From assembly GCF_030719035.1 (NCBI RefSeq), contig NZ_CP132203.1, positions 4,296,501 through 4,360,500 on the forward strand: DNA of 64,000 nucleotides. The letters are read 5' to 3'. How positions within the stretch are numbered: position 1 is the first letter of the stretch; each line of letters opens with the position of its first letter. This DNA is from Hahella sp. HNIBRBA332. GTDB lineage: Bacteria > Pseudomonadota > Gammaproteobacteria > Pseudomonadales > Oleiphilaceae. The position numbers were made by a program, and so were the translations under genes. Below are positions 31,461-40,332 of the stretch, in pieces. The notes under the pieces are model-generated. The model did no database searches. It saw only the letters and a list, made by a program, of their open reading frames with translations, and was not told the DNA's origin.

Positions 31461-32909
31461 ATGAGCACGCCAGAAAACTCAGTTGACCAATACATCAAAC
31501 GGGAATACCAGGCCGGCTTTATCACCGACATTGAAAGCGACGCCCTGGAGCCGGGATTAAACGAAGACGTTATCCGCTTTATCTCCGCTAAAAAGAACGA
31601 ACCCGAGTTCATGCTCAACTGGCGTCTCAAGGCCTATCGCGAATGGTTGAATATGGAAGAGCCGCAATGGGCTCACGTGCATTATCCCAAGATCGATTAC
31701 AACGACATCATCTATTACTCTGCGCCTAAATCACAGAAAGACGGTCCCAAGAGCCTGGATGAAGTCGATCCCGAATTGTTGAAAACCTACGAAAAGCTGG
31801 GCATCCCCCTACACGAACGCGCCGCTCTGGCTGGCGTTGCGGTAGATGCGGTGTTCGACAGCGTTTCCGTCGCCACGACGTTCAAAGAAAAGCTGTCTGA
31901 AGCCGGCGTCATTTTCTGCTCCATTTCTGAAGCAGTCCGAAATCATCCTGAGTTGGTGGAAAAATATCTTGGTAGCGTCGTACCTACCCGCGACAATTAT
32001 TTCGCCGCCCTCAACTCCGCGGTCTTCAGTGACGGTTCATTCGTTTACATTCCCAAGGGCGTGCGCTGCCCTATGGAACTGTCCACCTACTTCCGCATTA
32101 ATGCGGCGAAGACCGGTCAGTTCGAACGTACGCTGATCATCGCCGATGAAGGCAGTTACGTCAGCTACCTGGAAGGCTGCACCGCTCCCATGCGCGATGA
32201 AAACCAGTTGCACGCCGCCGTGGTTGAACTGGTGGCGCTGGAAGGCGCGGAAATCAAATACTCGACCGTACAGAACTGGTATCCCGGCGACGAAGAAGGC
32301 AAAGGCGGCATCTACAACTTCGTCACCAAACGCGGCCTGTGCGCCGGCGCGCATTCCAAGATTTCCTGGACCCAGGTGGAAACCGGTTCGGCCATCACCT
32401 GGAAATACCCCAGCGTCGTGCTGAAAGGCGATCACAGCGTAGGCGAATTCTACTCTGTCGCTCTGACCAACAACCTGCAGCAGGCGGACACCGGCACCAA
32501 GATGATTCACATGGGTAAACACACCCGTAGCACCATCATCTCCAAAGGCATTTCCGCCGGCCGCAGCGACAGCAGCTATCGTGGTCTGGTGAGAATCGCT
32601 CCCAATGCCGAAAATGCGCGCAATTATACGCAGTGCGACTCTCTGCTGATCGGCAGCAAATGCGGCGCGCACACCTTCCCTTACATCGAAAGTAAGAACA
32701 ACAGCGCCGTGGTTGAACATGAGGCCACCACCTCCAAGGTGAGCGATGAGCAGTTGTTCCTGTGCCGTCAGCGCGGCATCGACGCGGAACGCGCCGTATC
32801 CATGATCGTCAACGGCTTTTGTAAGGAAGTTTTCAAAGAGCTGCCCATGGAATTTGCGGTGGAAGCGGGCAAGTTGCTGGAAGTCAGTTTGGAAGGCTCC
32901 GTCGGCTAA
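31461..32909 (+). CDS. sufB: Fe-S cluster scaffold subunit SufB
   Basis: 482 residues, the full family length. Scaffold of the SufBC2D complex in which clusters are built in the cytoplasm. Conserved segments include YLEGCTAPMRDENQLHAAVVEL, RGLCAGAHSKISWTQVETGSAITWKYPS (near 290-317) and the C-terminal ESKNNSAVVEHEATTSKVSDEQLFLCRQRG, with the Cys and His/Glu implicated in cluster assembly. First gene of the suf operon; GAGG precedes the ATG. Its frame and length show no damage. Confidence 0.98.
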   Translation: MSTPENSVDQYIKREYQAGFITDIESDALEPGLNEDVIRFISAKKNEPEFMLNWRLKAYREWLNMEEPQWAHVHYPKIDYNDIIYYSAPKSQKDGPKSLDEVDPELLKTYEKLGIPLHERAALAGVAVDAVFDSVSVATTFKEKLSEAGVIFCSISEAVRNHPELVEKYLGSVVPTRDNYFAALNSAVFSDGSFVYIPKGVRCPMELSTYFRINAAKTGQFERTLIIADEGSYVSYLEGCTAPMRDENQLHAAVVELVALEGAEIKYSTVQNWYPGDEEGKGGIYNFVTKRGLCAGAHSKISWTQVETGSAITWKYPSVVLKGDHSVGEFYSVALTNNLQQADTGTKMIHMGKHTRSTIISKGISAGRSDSSYRGLVRIAPNAENARNYTQCDSLLIGSKCGAHTFPYIESKNNSAVVEHEATTSKVSDEQLFLCRQRGIDAERAVSMIVNGFCKEVFKELPMEFAVEAGKLLEVSLEGSVG

Positions 32910-33066
32910 TAAGCAGCGGAAGCATAAACGCCTGCGGCGGGCTGCGATGCGCAATCAGGCAACCGCAAGAGCAGGCAGCGAATATTTGATGAGTTAAATT
33001 CCGCGACCCAATAGACCAATTAAAGTAGCGGTCGCAGAGTTGTCTTTCTGATACATGGGATCAAAC

Positions 33067-33825
33067 ATGCTAAGTATTAAAGACCTTTACGCTCGGGTAG
33101 AAGAAAAAGAGATTCTGAAAGGACTGACGCTGGACGTAAAGCCCGGCGAAGTCCACGCCATCATGGGCCCCAACGGCTCTGGCAAAAGCACCTTGACCCA
33201 CGTATTGTCCGGGCGCGAAGGTTATGACGTCACTTCCGGCGAAATCAATTATTTCGGCCAGAATCTGCTGGACATGGAGCCGGAAGAACGCGCCCGCGAA
33301 GGCATATTCCTGGCGTTCCAGTATCCAGTGGAAATCCCTGGCGTCAGCAATATCCAATTCCTGCGCACAGCGATGAACAGCATCCGCAAGCATCGCGGCG
33401 AAGAAGAACTGGACGCGGCGACCTTCCTGAAGCTGGCCCGTCAGAAGATCGGCATGGTCAACCTGGACCCCGACTTCCTCAAGCGCGGCGTCAACGAAGG
33501 TTTTTCCGGCGGCGAGAAAAAGCGTAACGAAATTCTGCAAATGCTGATGCTGGAGCCCAAGCTGGCGCTGCTGGATGAAACCGATTCCGGCCTCGACATC
33601 GACGCCCTGCAAGTGGTGGCCAACGGCGTCAATGCGCTGCGCAGCCCTGATCGCGCCGTAGTTCTGGTGACCCACTATCAGCGTCTGCTGAACTACATCG
33701 TACCGGATTACGTACATGTTCTGGCCAATGGCCGCATCGTCAAATCCGGCGGTCGTGAACTGGCTCTGGAACTGGAAGAGAAAGGGTACGGCTGGTTGAA
33801 TCTGGACGACGACAAAGTAGCGTAG
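33067..33825 (+). CDS. sufC: SufC ABC-type ATPase
   Basis: About 252 residues. Soluble ABC ATPase that drives conformational change in SufB-SufD. Walker A GPNGSGKST, signature FSGGEKKRNEILQ, Walker B LALLDETDSGLD and switch VTHYQRLL are all seen; the FSGGEKKR signature and D-loop GLDIDAL are typical SufC. I prefer the ATG at 33067, preceded by GGGA, over one four codons upstream. It lies 157 bases after sufB, the only sizeable gap in the operon (holding no ORF). Confidence 0.98.
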   Translation: MLSIKDLYARVEEKEILKGLTLDVKPGEVHAIMGPNGSGKSTLTHVLSGREGYDVTSGEINYFGQNLLDMEPEERAREGIFLAFQYPVEIPGVSNIQFLRTAMNSIRKHRGEEELDAATFLKLARQKIGMVNLDPDFLKRGVNEGFSGGEKKRNEILQMLMLEPKLALLDETDSGLDIDALQVVANGVNALRSPDRAVVLVTHYQRLLNYIVPDYVHVLANGRIVKSGGRELALELEEKGYGWLNLDDDKVA

Positions 33826-33836
33826 GCGAGGTATTC

Positions 33837-35156
33837 ATGGCGACCCAAAGCAACCCCTACGCAGACTTTCACCGCCAATGCGTGGAAGCCTCGCAATCCT
33901 GGAGCGAACAACTGGGCGACAGCCTGCGCTGGCTTGACGACGCCCGCAGTGAAGGCCGCAGCCTATTCGCCGGCCTGGAGCTTCCCACTCGCAAAACAGA
34001 AGCCTGGCGCTACACACCTATCGCCCCCATCGTTCAGGGCGATATCCTGCGTTTGCGGACATCGGATTCTGATGACGCCCCGCAAGGCATTACTGGCGAC
34101 TTCTATACTCTGACATTCCACAATGGTCAGCTGGCCGCATCCAACATCGACGACTCCGCACTGGAAGTGATCCCCTTCTCGTCAGCGGACACAGCCGGTC
34201 AGACGCTGATCAAAGAATACCTGGGCAAGACGTTCGACGCCGTCAAGCATCCTTTTGCCGCGCTGAATGCAGGCACCCTTCAGGATGGCGCGCTTATCCG
34301 TGTCAAGAAAGACAGCAAAGCCCTCAAGCCGGTGCAGATCGTCCATACTGCAGACGTTTCCGGCGATGCGGCGTCCAGCTATAACCGCGTGATCGTGGTG
34401 GTGGAGTCCGGCGCCAAACTGGAACTGCTGGAAACTTACGTCGACACCCATGAGCGCAAAGTTTTCCAAAATACTGTGACGGAAGTGTTTCTCGCCGCCA
34501 ACAGTACGATGACGCACTACGCGCTGAATTGCGAAGGCGCCAGTCAGATTCATACCGGTTGCGTGTTCGTCGAGCAGCAAGGCGGCAGCCACTACGAGCA
34601 GCATGCTTTCGCCACCGGCGGCGCACTGAAACGTCGCGATATCAATGTAAAATTGCTGGGCCAACTGGCGTCCTGCAAGCTGAATGGCGTTTATCTGGCG
34701 GGCGGGCGTGAGCATGTGGATTTCCACACCACGATTGAGCACGTGGCGCCGCACTGCGTCAGCGAAGAAACCTACAAAGGCATCATCAACGGTAAAGGCA
34801 AGGCGGTATTCAACGGCCGCGTGCATATCCATCGCGACGCCCAGCAGTCTTCGGCGGCGATGAACAACAATAATCTGTTGTTGACCAATACTGCGGAAGT
34901 GAACACCAAGCCCGAATTGGAGATCTACGCCGACGACGTCAAATGTGCGCACGGCGCCACCGTGGGCCAGTTGGACGACATGGCGCTGTTCTACTTCCAG
35001 TCCCGCGGCATCCCCCGCACCGAAGCGCACCGCATGCTGAGCCGCGCTTTCGTGGAGTCCGTCATGGCGGAAATGGAGATCGAAACGGCTCACGCCTATG
35101 TGCTTGAACTGGCTGAGCGTTTCTATAATGAAGGAACGCAGGAGACAACAGCATGA
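33837..35156 (+). CDS. sufD: SufD scaffold subunit
   Basis: 439 residues. Paralogue of SufB; stabilises the SufBC2D complex and iron entry. Conserved late segments: VYLAGGREHVDFHTTIEHVAPHC, YKGIINGKGKAVFNGRVHIHRDAQQSSAAMNNNNLLL, and CAHGATVGQLDDMALFYFQSRGI, carrying the His-rich and Cys positions of the family. The first 100 residues are variable as usual (TRKTEAWRYTPIAPI is recognisable). GCGAGG is five bases before the ATG. It overlaps sufS by four bases. Confidence 0.97.
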   Translation: MATQSNPYADFHRQCVEASQSWSEQLGDSLRWLDDARSEGRSLFAGLELPTRKTEAWRYTPIAPIVQGDILRLRTSDSDDAPQGITGDFYTLTFHNGQLAASNIDDSALEVIPFSSADTAGQTLIKEYLGKTFDAVKHPFAALNAGTLQDGALIRVKKDSKALKPVQIVHTADVSGDAASSYNRVIVVVESGAKLELLETYVDTHERKVFQNTVTEVFLAANSTMTHYALNCEGASQIHTGCVFVEQQGGSHYEQHAFATGGALKRRDINVKLLGQLASCKLNGVYLAGGREHVDFHTTIEHVAPHCVSEETYKGIINGKGKAVFNGRVHIHRDAQQSSAAMNNNNLLLTNTAEVNTKPELEIYADDVKCAHGATVGQLDDMALFYFQSRGIPRTEAHRMLSRAFVESVMAEMEIETAHAYVLELAERFYNEGTQETTA

Positions 35157-36391
35157 CCCAGGCGATTAAACGTCCCTTTGATGTTCTATCCGTCCGCGAG
35201 GACTTCCCTATCCTGCAACAGCAGGTGAACGGCAAACCTCTGGTATACATGGATAACGCAGCCACGGCGCAAAAGCCGCTGGCGGTTATCGAGGCGATGA
35301 ACACGTATTACCGGGAGTTTAACGCCAACGTGCATCGCGGCGCCCACAGCCTGAGTGACCGCGCAACCGGCGAATTCGAAGCCGCTCGCGATAAAGTGCG
35401 CGCCTTCGTCAACGCGCCGTCTCGTGAAGATATCATTTGGGTTCGCGGCGTCACCGAGGCCATCAATCTGGTGGCGCAATCTTACGCCCGCAGCACCCTG
35501 CAGCCCGGCGACGAAATTATCGTCAGCCAGCTTGAACATCACGCCAATATCGTGCCCTGGCAGATCGTGGCGCAGCAGACCGGCGCGCAGATCAGAGTCA
35601 TCCCAATTACGCCTGACGCCGAGCTGGACATGGCCGCCTATCAGGCCCTGTTGAACGAAAAGACTCGCATCGTCGCGGTGAACCATGCATCCAACGCGAT
35701 GGGCACCGTGAATCCCGTTAAAGAAATGATTCGCTTGGCGAAGGCGGTCGGCGCGGTGACACTGATAGACGGCGCACAAGGCGCGCCGCACCTGGAAATC
35801 GACGTACAGGACTTGGACTGCGATTTCTATGCGATTTCCGCCCATAAGGCGTTTGGCCCTACCGGCATCGGCGCGTTATACGGCCGCAAAGCGTTGCTGG
35901 AAGCCATGCCGCCTTATCAAAGCGGTGGCGAAATGATTGAGCGCGTGTCCTTCTCCGGCACCACGTTCAACGTGCCTCCGTTTAAGTTTGAGGCCGGTAC
36001 GCCAGCCATTGCTGAAGCCATCGGTTTCGCAGCGGCGCTGGACTATCTGAGTCAATTCGACAAAGCGCAACTGAAAGCCCATGAAGACAGCCTGCTGCAA
36101 CTTGCGGCGGAGCTGGCGCCGACTGTTCCCGGCTTACGCCCGGTGGGTACGGCGAAAGACAAAGTTTCCGTTTTTTCCTTTTTGGTGGACGGCCTGCATC
36201 CCAGCGACCTGGGCACACTGCTGGATCAGCAAGGCATCGCCGTACGCACCGGACACCATTGCGCGCAGCCATTAATGGACTGCCTGGGCGTTCCTGGCAC
36301 CACCCGCGCCTCTTTTGCGTTCTATAACACCCGTGAAGAGGTTGAAAAACTGTTCGCCGCCCTACAGAAGATAACCAGACTGTTTATTTAG
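35153..36391 (+). CDS. sufS: SufS-type cysteine desulfurase
   Basis: 412 residues. PLP enzyme that takes sulfur from L-cysteine. The PLP Lys is in AISAHKAFGPTG, and the active-site Cys in RTGHHCAQPLMDCLG, the group II (SufS) arrangement. NANVHRGAHSLSDRATG near the start is family-typical. It passes persulfide to SufE, encoded three genes on. Overlap ATGA with sufD and AGGAG upstream show coupling. Confidence 0.98.
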   Translation: MTQAIKRPFDVLSVREDFPILQQQVNGKPLVYMDNAATAQKPLAVIEAMNTYYREFNANVHRGAHSLSDRATGEFEAARDKVRAFVNAPSREDIIWVRGVTEAINLVAQSYARSTLQPGDEIIVSQLEHHANIVPWQIVAQQTGAQIRVIPITPDAELDMAAYQALLNEKTRIVAVNHASNAMGTVNPVKEMIRLAKAVGAVTLIDGAQGAPHLEIDVQDLDCDFYAISAHKAFGPTGIGALYGRKALLEAMPPYQSGGEMIERVSFSGTTFNVPPFKFEAGTPAIAEAIGFAAALDYLSQFDKAQLKAHEDSLLQLAAELAPTVPGLRPVGTAKDKVSVFSFLVDGLHPSDLGTLLDQQGIAVRTGHHCAQPLMDCLGVPGTTRASFAFYNTREEVEKLFAALQKITRLFI

Positions 36392-36404
36392 GAGATAGAC
36401 CACT

Positions 36405-36770
36405 ATGTCCGCGCAAACCTTTACGCCTGAAGTGGGATTGCGTATCACCGACGCTGCGGCTCAACACATCCGCAAGCAGCTGAGGCAGCATCCCGACGCC
36501 CAGGGTTTCCGCCTGGGCCTCAAAGCCAGCGGCTGCTCCGGCTTCAAATATATCGTGGATCTGGTTAAGGCCCCTTCCGACGATGATCGCAAGTTCGTGC
36601 TCGCTGACGACATTCCTGTTTATGTTGACGCCAAGAGCCTGCCCTACATTAATGGCGCTGAGATCGACTTCGTCAAAGAAGGCCTGAATTACGCCTTCAA
36701 GTTCAACAACCCAAACGTTGATTCATCCTGCGGCTGCGGGGAAAGCTTTTCCATAAAAGAGGACGCCTGA
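36405..36770 (+). CDS. sufA: A-type Fe-S carrier (SufA/IscA)
   Basis: 121 residues. HesB/IscA-type carrier with the three cluster cysteines: one in KASGCSGFKY (near 45) and two in SSCGCGESF at the C-terminus. It takes clusters from SufBCD to apo-targets. AGGAG precedes the ATG. It lies 13 bases behind sufS. By sequence alone SufA, IscA and ErpA are hard to separate; operon position supports SufA. Confidence 0.93.
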   Translation: MSAQTFTPEVGLRITDAAAQHIRKQLRQHPDAQGFRLGLKASGCSGFKYIVDLVKAPSDDDRKFVLADDIPVYVDAKSLPYINGAEIDFVKEGLNYAFKFNNPNVDSSCGCGESFSIKEDA

Positions 36771-36775
36771 TCGAT

Positions 36776-37312
36776 ATGGAAAGAGAGGTTGTACTCACCA
36801 AACGGGACTGCGTTGCGCGTCTCGTTCCCGCGGGCACGGAAATCACCATCCCGGCGGATACTTTCGTCACTATCACCCAGGCGCTGGGCGGCACATTCAC
36901 TGTTGTCGTCAACGGCAATCTGGCCCGGGTTGAGGGCAGAGACGCCGACGCTTTGGGTAAGAACGTCGCCGACTTCAATTTCGACGACATCACGGAAGGC
37001 GAAGTCAATGAGCGTCATGTCTGGGAAGCATTACGCGCCGTTTACGACCCGGAAATTCCTGTAAACATTGTTGATCTGGGCCTGGTGTACAACGTCGCCG
37101 TCAACAAAGAGGACGGCAAGAATTGCGTCAATGTGGAAATGACCCTGACGGCGCCCGGCTGTGGTATGGGGCCTGTCATCGCCGATGACGTAAAACATAA
37201 GCTTACGCTGGTGCCCAATGTGGACGAAGCGCGAGTGGAGTTGGTTTTCGATCCTCCCTGGAGCAACGACATGCTCAGCGAAGAAGCCAAACTCGAACTA
37301 GGCATGCTATAA
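36776..37312 (+). CDS. sufT: SufT (DUF59) Fe-S maturation protein
   Basis: 178 residues. C-terminal MIP18/DUF59 domain: VYDPEIPVNIVDLGLVYNV and LTAPGCGMGPVIADDV, with the key Cys. An N-terminal extension of about 75 residues (TKRDCVARLVPAGTEITIPADTF) is typical of SufT-type proteins. Known to help maturation of Fe-S proteins under high demand. Six bases after sufA; GAGGA lies in the 3' end of sufA. Confidence 0.92.
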   Translation: MEREVVLTKRDCVARLVPAGTEITIPADTFVTITQALGGTFTVVVNGNLARVEGRDADALGKNVADFNFDDITEGEVNERHVWEALRAVYDPEIPVNIVDLGLVYNVAVNKEDGKNCVNVEMTLTAPGCGMGPVIADDVKHKLTLVPNVDEARVELVFDPPWSNDMLSEEAKLELGML

Positions 37313-37376
37313 GCTAACCGCAGGCGCCCAGTTCACCGCCTGCAGACGATGAATTACGCAGACAGAACCGATAACC

Positions 37377-37838
37377 ATGACCGCCGTAGATCAAGCCGAT
37401 ATTTTCACCGCCAACCCATTGGGAAAAGACACCACCATCGCAGACATCAAAGACAGTTTTGAGTTTCTGGATGACTGGGAAGAGCGCTACGGTTACGTCA
37501 TCGACCTGGGCAAGCAGGTCCCTGCTATGCCGGCGGAACACAAAGTGGAAGAAAACTTTGTGCACGGCTGTCAGAGTCAGGTTTGGTTTATTCACTACTT
37601 GGACGCCGCATCCGGCAAGATGTACGTCCTGGTCGCCAGCGACGCCATGATCGTACAAGGCCTGGCCGCTGTCGTCATGTGCGCCTTCAACGGCAAATCG
37701 CCGCAGGATATCGTCAGCTTCGATATGGATGCGCTGTTTACAGAACTGGACCTGATGCGCCACTTGAGCCCCACACGCGGCAACGGTCTGCGCGCTATGG
37801 TGAAAAAAATCCAGGACGCCGCCCGCAGCGCTTTATAG
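37377..37838 (+). CDS. sufE: SufE sulfur acceptor
   Basis: 153 residues. Accepts persulfide from SufS and passes it to SufB. The acceptor Cys is in FVHGCQSQVWF (near 62), and IKDSFEFLDDWEERYGYVIDLG and MRHLSPTRGNGLRAMVKKI are family marks. It ends the recognisable suf operon, about 65 bases after sufT, with a weak ribosome site at the ATG. The 3' region directly after the stop is a 14-bp tandem repeat. Confidence 0.96.
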   Translation: MTAVDQADIFTANPLGKDTTIADIKDSFEFLDDWEERYGYVIDLGKQVPAMPAEHKVEENFVHGCQSQVWFIHYLDAASGKMYVLVASDAMIVQGLAAVVMCAFNGKSPQDIVSFDMDALFTELDLMRHLSPTRGNGLRAMVKKIQDAARSAL

Positions 37839-37839
37839 T

Positions 37840-37904
37840 GGACGGCCAGTTGCGGACGGCTAGTTGCGGACGGCCAGTTGCGGACGGCCAGTTGCGGACG
37901 GCTA
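37840..37904. repeat. 14-bp tandem repeat, about 4.6 copies
   Basis: Units read GGACGGCCAGTTGC, with a C-to-T change at position 8 in copies 2 and 5. The array starts two bases after the sufE stop codon and ends before the next gene's ribosome site. At 14 bp it shifts reading frame, so it is not a peptide repeat. Its near-identical copies suggest slippage-prone DNA. Confidence 0.9.
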
Positions 37905-37925
37905 ATCACCCAAGGCGAGGAATCT

Positions 37926-38327
37926 GTGCACGCCATGAATCTGGTTAAATGGATTTTTGACGATGAGATAGAAGTCGCCTTAAGCCAAGACTTTGATAAG
38001 ACTCAGCTGACTCAGTTAGGTCTCAAGCTCAACAAAACCTCCAAGCACAGCCGCGCTACGCCAAACGTTTACTACATCCCCTATCCCGCTGACGACGCCT
38101 TCAGCCCCACCACTTACGTGTTTACCCACAACGAACGCCTCAGTGATATCTGCTTGCGCCTGCATGCACTCGGCTTCGTATTCTGGGGGACCTTCAAAAC
38201 GGAAAAGTCTCCCATTGATTACATGCGGGAACTGCAATACCGCGGTGTGCTGACAACGCCTTTTCGCGCACTTAATGCGGGAGAGCAAGAGACAGTAATG
38301 ATAGATGAGAGACAACGAGGCAAGTAG
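37926..38327 (+). CDS. hypothetical protein downstream of sufE
   Basis: About 133 residues, soluble, mixed alpha/beta, without Cys apart from one (DICLRLH). I do not recognise the family. Recognisable features are LVKWIFDDEIEVALSQDFD at the start and a Thr/Tyr-rich middle. GTG at 37926 has GAGGA four bases upstream; ATG at 37935 is the other option. Same strand and short gap after sufE suggest readthrough from the suf promoter, but no Fe-S link can be shown. Confidence 0.65.
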   Translation: MHAMNLVKWIFDDEIEVALSQDFDKTQLTQLGLKLNKTSKHSRATPNVYYIPYPADDAFSPTTYVFTHNERLSDICLRLHALGFVFWGTFKTEKSPIDYMRELQYRGVLTTPFRALNAGEQETVMIDERQRGK

Positions 38328-38464
38328 CCACGACACGACCTCAAGTCAGCATTCTCTCTTTTTATTCGCCCCCCCTTTTTTTTCCCAAACAAATATGCAA
38401 AGCCTCGCTCAGGGCGCTTGCCTATGCCCCTGTTCTGCTTAGACTACGAAAAACGACGATAAAA

Positions 38465-39028
38465 ATGAGAGCAGCATTCATGGGATTCAAACAACACTAT
38501 CAACTTATGGCCGGATACAACCAACGCATGAACAACCAGGTTTATGCGGCGGCCGCAAAACTGGACGAGAGCGTCCTGACGAGAGATTCCGGGGCATTTT
38601 TCGGCTCCATCCTCGGCACTCTGAATCACATTATGGTGGCTGATTTGGTCTGGCTGGGCCGCTATTCTTCATTGTCGAACCGTTATCAATCCCTGCAAGG
38701 TCTGTCGCAATATCCCAAGCCCAATGCGCTGAATGAGACTTTATATGCGGATTTTAATGCGCTAGCGGAGAAACGACGTCAATTGGACGCCTTGATCATT
38801 CGTTGGCTTACCGACGAAGTATTGGAAGAAGACTACGCTCTCAACCTCCACTACAGCAGCATGACCGGCGGGAAAAGCGTGCGTAACTTTGGCGAACTGC
38901 TGGCGCACTTCTTCAATCACCAAACGCATCACCGGGGTCAGGCGAGCACACTGCTGTCACAGGCGGGGCAGGACATCGGCGTCACTGATTTTGCAATTGA
39001 TATCCCAAATCTCGCGCCTTCAGACTGA
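38465..39028 (+). CDS. DinB-family metal-binding protein
   Basis: 187 residues. Four-helix bundle of the DinB/YfiT type. Metal-binding His are in TLNHIMVADLVW and HFFNHQTHHRGQAST, the classical triad. Members are often thiol-dependent transferases or of unknown function. A second in-frame ATG five codons in (38480, GAGAG upstream) is a possible start. A pyrimidine run (CCCCCCC then TTTTTTTT, 38371-38390) lies upstream of it. Confidence 0.88.
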   Translation: MRAAFMGFKQHYQLMAGYNQRMNNQVYAAAAKLDESVLTRDSGAFFGSILGTLNHIMVADLVWLGRYSSLSNRYQSLQGLSQYPKPNALNETLYADFNALAEKRRQLDALIIRWLTDEVLEEDYALNLHYSSMTGGKSVRNFGELLAHFFNHQTHHRGQASTLLSQAGQDIGVTDFAIDIPNLAPSD

Positions 39029-39031
39029 AGC

Positions 39032-39580
39032 TCAGTCGTCGGCTTCAGCCTGCGCCTCAATTGCGTCGATGAACTGTTGAAGTCCCTGTAGCAGGGGGCC
39101 GGCAATCTCAGGGGATTGCACAATCCCCTCCGCGTCCAGATTGGAGCTGAGCAGAGGCACGGAAACGCAGGCGTTGTCTATGATACGGCCTGACATGGTG
39201 GTCACCACTTCGCGTAAAGCCGCCTGGGCGTGACTGGCCCGGGGCGATGTGTTGATGAGCATGACGGGCAAATATACAAACTCCTCGCCGCTCACCAGCC
39301 AATCAAGGGCGTTCTTCATAACGCCGCTGATTCCATGGGCGTATTCCGGACTGGCGATAATCAATCCGTGCGCTTGCGCCAATGCGGACTTTAACTCCCT
39401 TACGGCGGCGGGTAATTCATTTTCCAGGTCAGGATTAAACAGCGGCAGGTCGCCCAGCCCCTGATAGACTTTCACCGTTACGTCCTTCGGGGCCAATCTG
39501 CTTAAGGCCTCTATCGCCGCGGTGTTATAGGAGAGCTTCCTGAGGCTGCCGGAGATGGCCAGAATGTTAAGAGGTTTCAC
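39032..39580 (-). CDS. NADPH-dependent FMN reductase, ChrR-like
   Basis: 182 residues. Flavodoxin-like: ISGSLRKLSYNTAAIEAL at the FMN phosphate site (9-26), SPEYAHGISGVMKNALDWLVS (near 77-97), as in chromate/quinone reductases of the YieF/ChrR kind. The start is GTG at 39580. It is convergent with the DinB gene. It is a different subfamily from the soxR-linked reductase at 10585-11166. The physiological substrate is not known. Confidence 0.93.
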   Translation of the reverse strand: MKPLNILAISGSLRKLSYNTAAIEALSRLAPKDVTVKVYQGLGDLPLFNPDLENELPAAVRELKSALAQAHGLIIASPEYAHGISGVMKNALDWLVSGEEFVYLPVMLINTSPRASHAQAALREVVTTMSGRIIDNACVSVPLLSSNLDAEGIVQSPEIAGPLLQGLQQFIDAIEAQAEADD

Positions 39581-39682
39581 AGTACAGTTTTCCCGTCCGC
39601 CGAGTCGAATCCAGCAACGACGCTCTTAACGCCGCGCCTATGAGCGATCTATTCTAACGACTCATGCGGACATAACCAGCCT

Positions 39683-40225
39683 TCAACCGGTTTTGCGGGA
39701 TTGCTCCACTCTTCTGGCGAAAAAGTCCTCATAGGTGCGCCGCCAGGTGTCCAGTCCTGCCTCCCAATGCAGGCAAATGATCAGACGCTCAAAGCTGTCA
39801 GCGTATTTCACCAAAACTTCCAACCCTTCATGAGCGGCCATAGACTGCGGGGTCTTATTGGTTCCCGCACCGAGGGCGGGAAAAGCAATGGTTTTGACGC
39901 CCTGCTCCAGCGCCAGCCGCACCACACTGTGATAACAGTTGGCCAGCAAATGCAGATCAGAACCGCCCCACTGGTCGCCGCCCGTCCATTGTGGCGTCAC
40001 AGTATGAATAATGTGTTTGGCGGGCAGCTTGAATCCCGGCGTCAGGCAGGCATCGCCCACCTTACATTCCCCCGCTTGAGAACAGGCCGACTCCAAGGCG
40101 TCCTCTCCCGCCTGCTCAAAAATCTGCGCGGATAAGCCCCGGCCTTTACTGAGATATTTATGGGCGGGACAAACTATAGCGTCCACCTCCAACTCGGTGA
40201 TGTCGCCGCATAGAAACTCAATCAT
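39683..40225 (-). CDS. macro-domain protein with unusual ligand loop
   Basis: About 180 residues. A macro-domain fold is clear: IEFLCGDITELEVDAIV at the start, VKTIAFPALGAGTNKTPQSMAAHEGL later. The ADP-ribose loop normally reads VNAAN with GGGV; here it is VCPAHKYLSKGRGLSAQIFEQAG, lacking the usual Asn. Such domains bind or remove ADP-ribose, or are inactive. A GTG at 40234 is a possible earlier start. No toxin or NAD enzyme is next to it. Confidence 0.85.
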   Translation of the reverse strand: MIEFLCGDITELEVDAIVCPAHKYLSKGRGLSAQIFEQAGEDALESACSQAGECKVGDACLTPGFKLPAKHIIHTVTPQWTGGDQWGGSDLHLLANCYHSVVRLALEQGVKTIAFPALGAGTNKTPQSMAAHEGLEVLVKYADSFERLIICLHWEAGLDTWRRTYEDFFARRVEQSRKTG

Positions 40226-40332
40226 TCCACTCACCCCGTGCGATATTGTCTACATGCAACCCTGTAAAACGCTTCTACAAACAAGTATTGCACAGATCGG
40301 GGGAATGTCTTTGCAGGATGGCAAACCGATTA

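Noticed and set aside
32037..32954. Minus-strand frame of 305 codons
   Set aside because: It is antisense to sufB and has no family signature.
34182..35093. Minus-strand frame of 303 codons
   Set aside because: It is antisense to sufD and has no family signature.
38371..38390. Homopolymer run of C and T before the DinB-like gene
   Set aside because: Could be phase-variable, but it lies well upstream in a noncoding gap and no function is visible.
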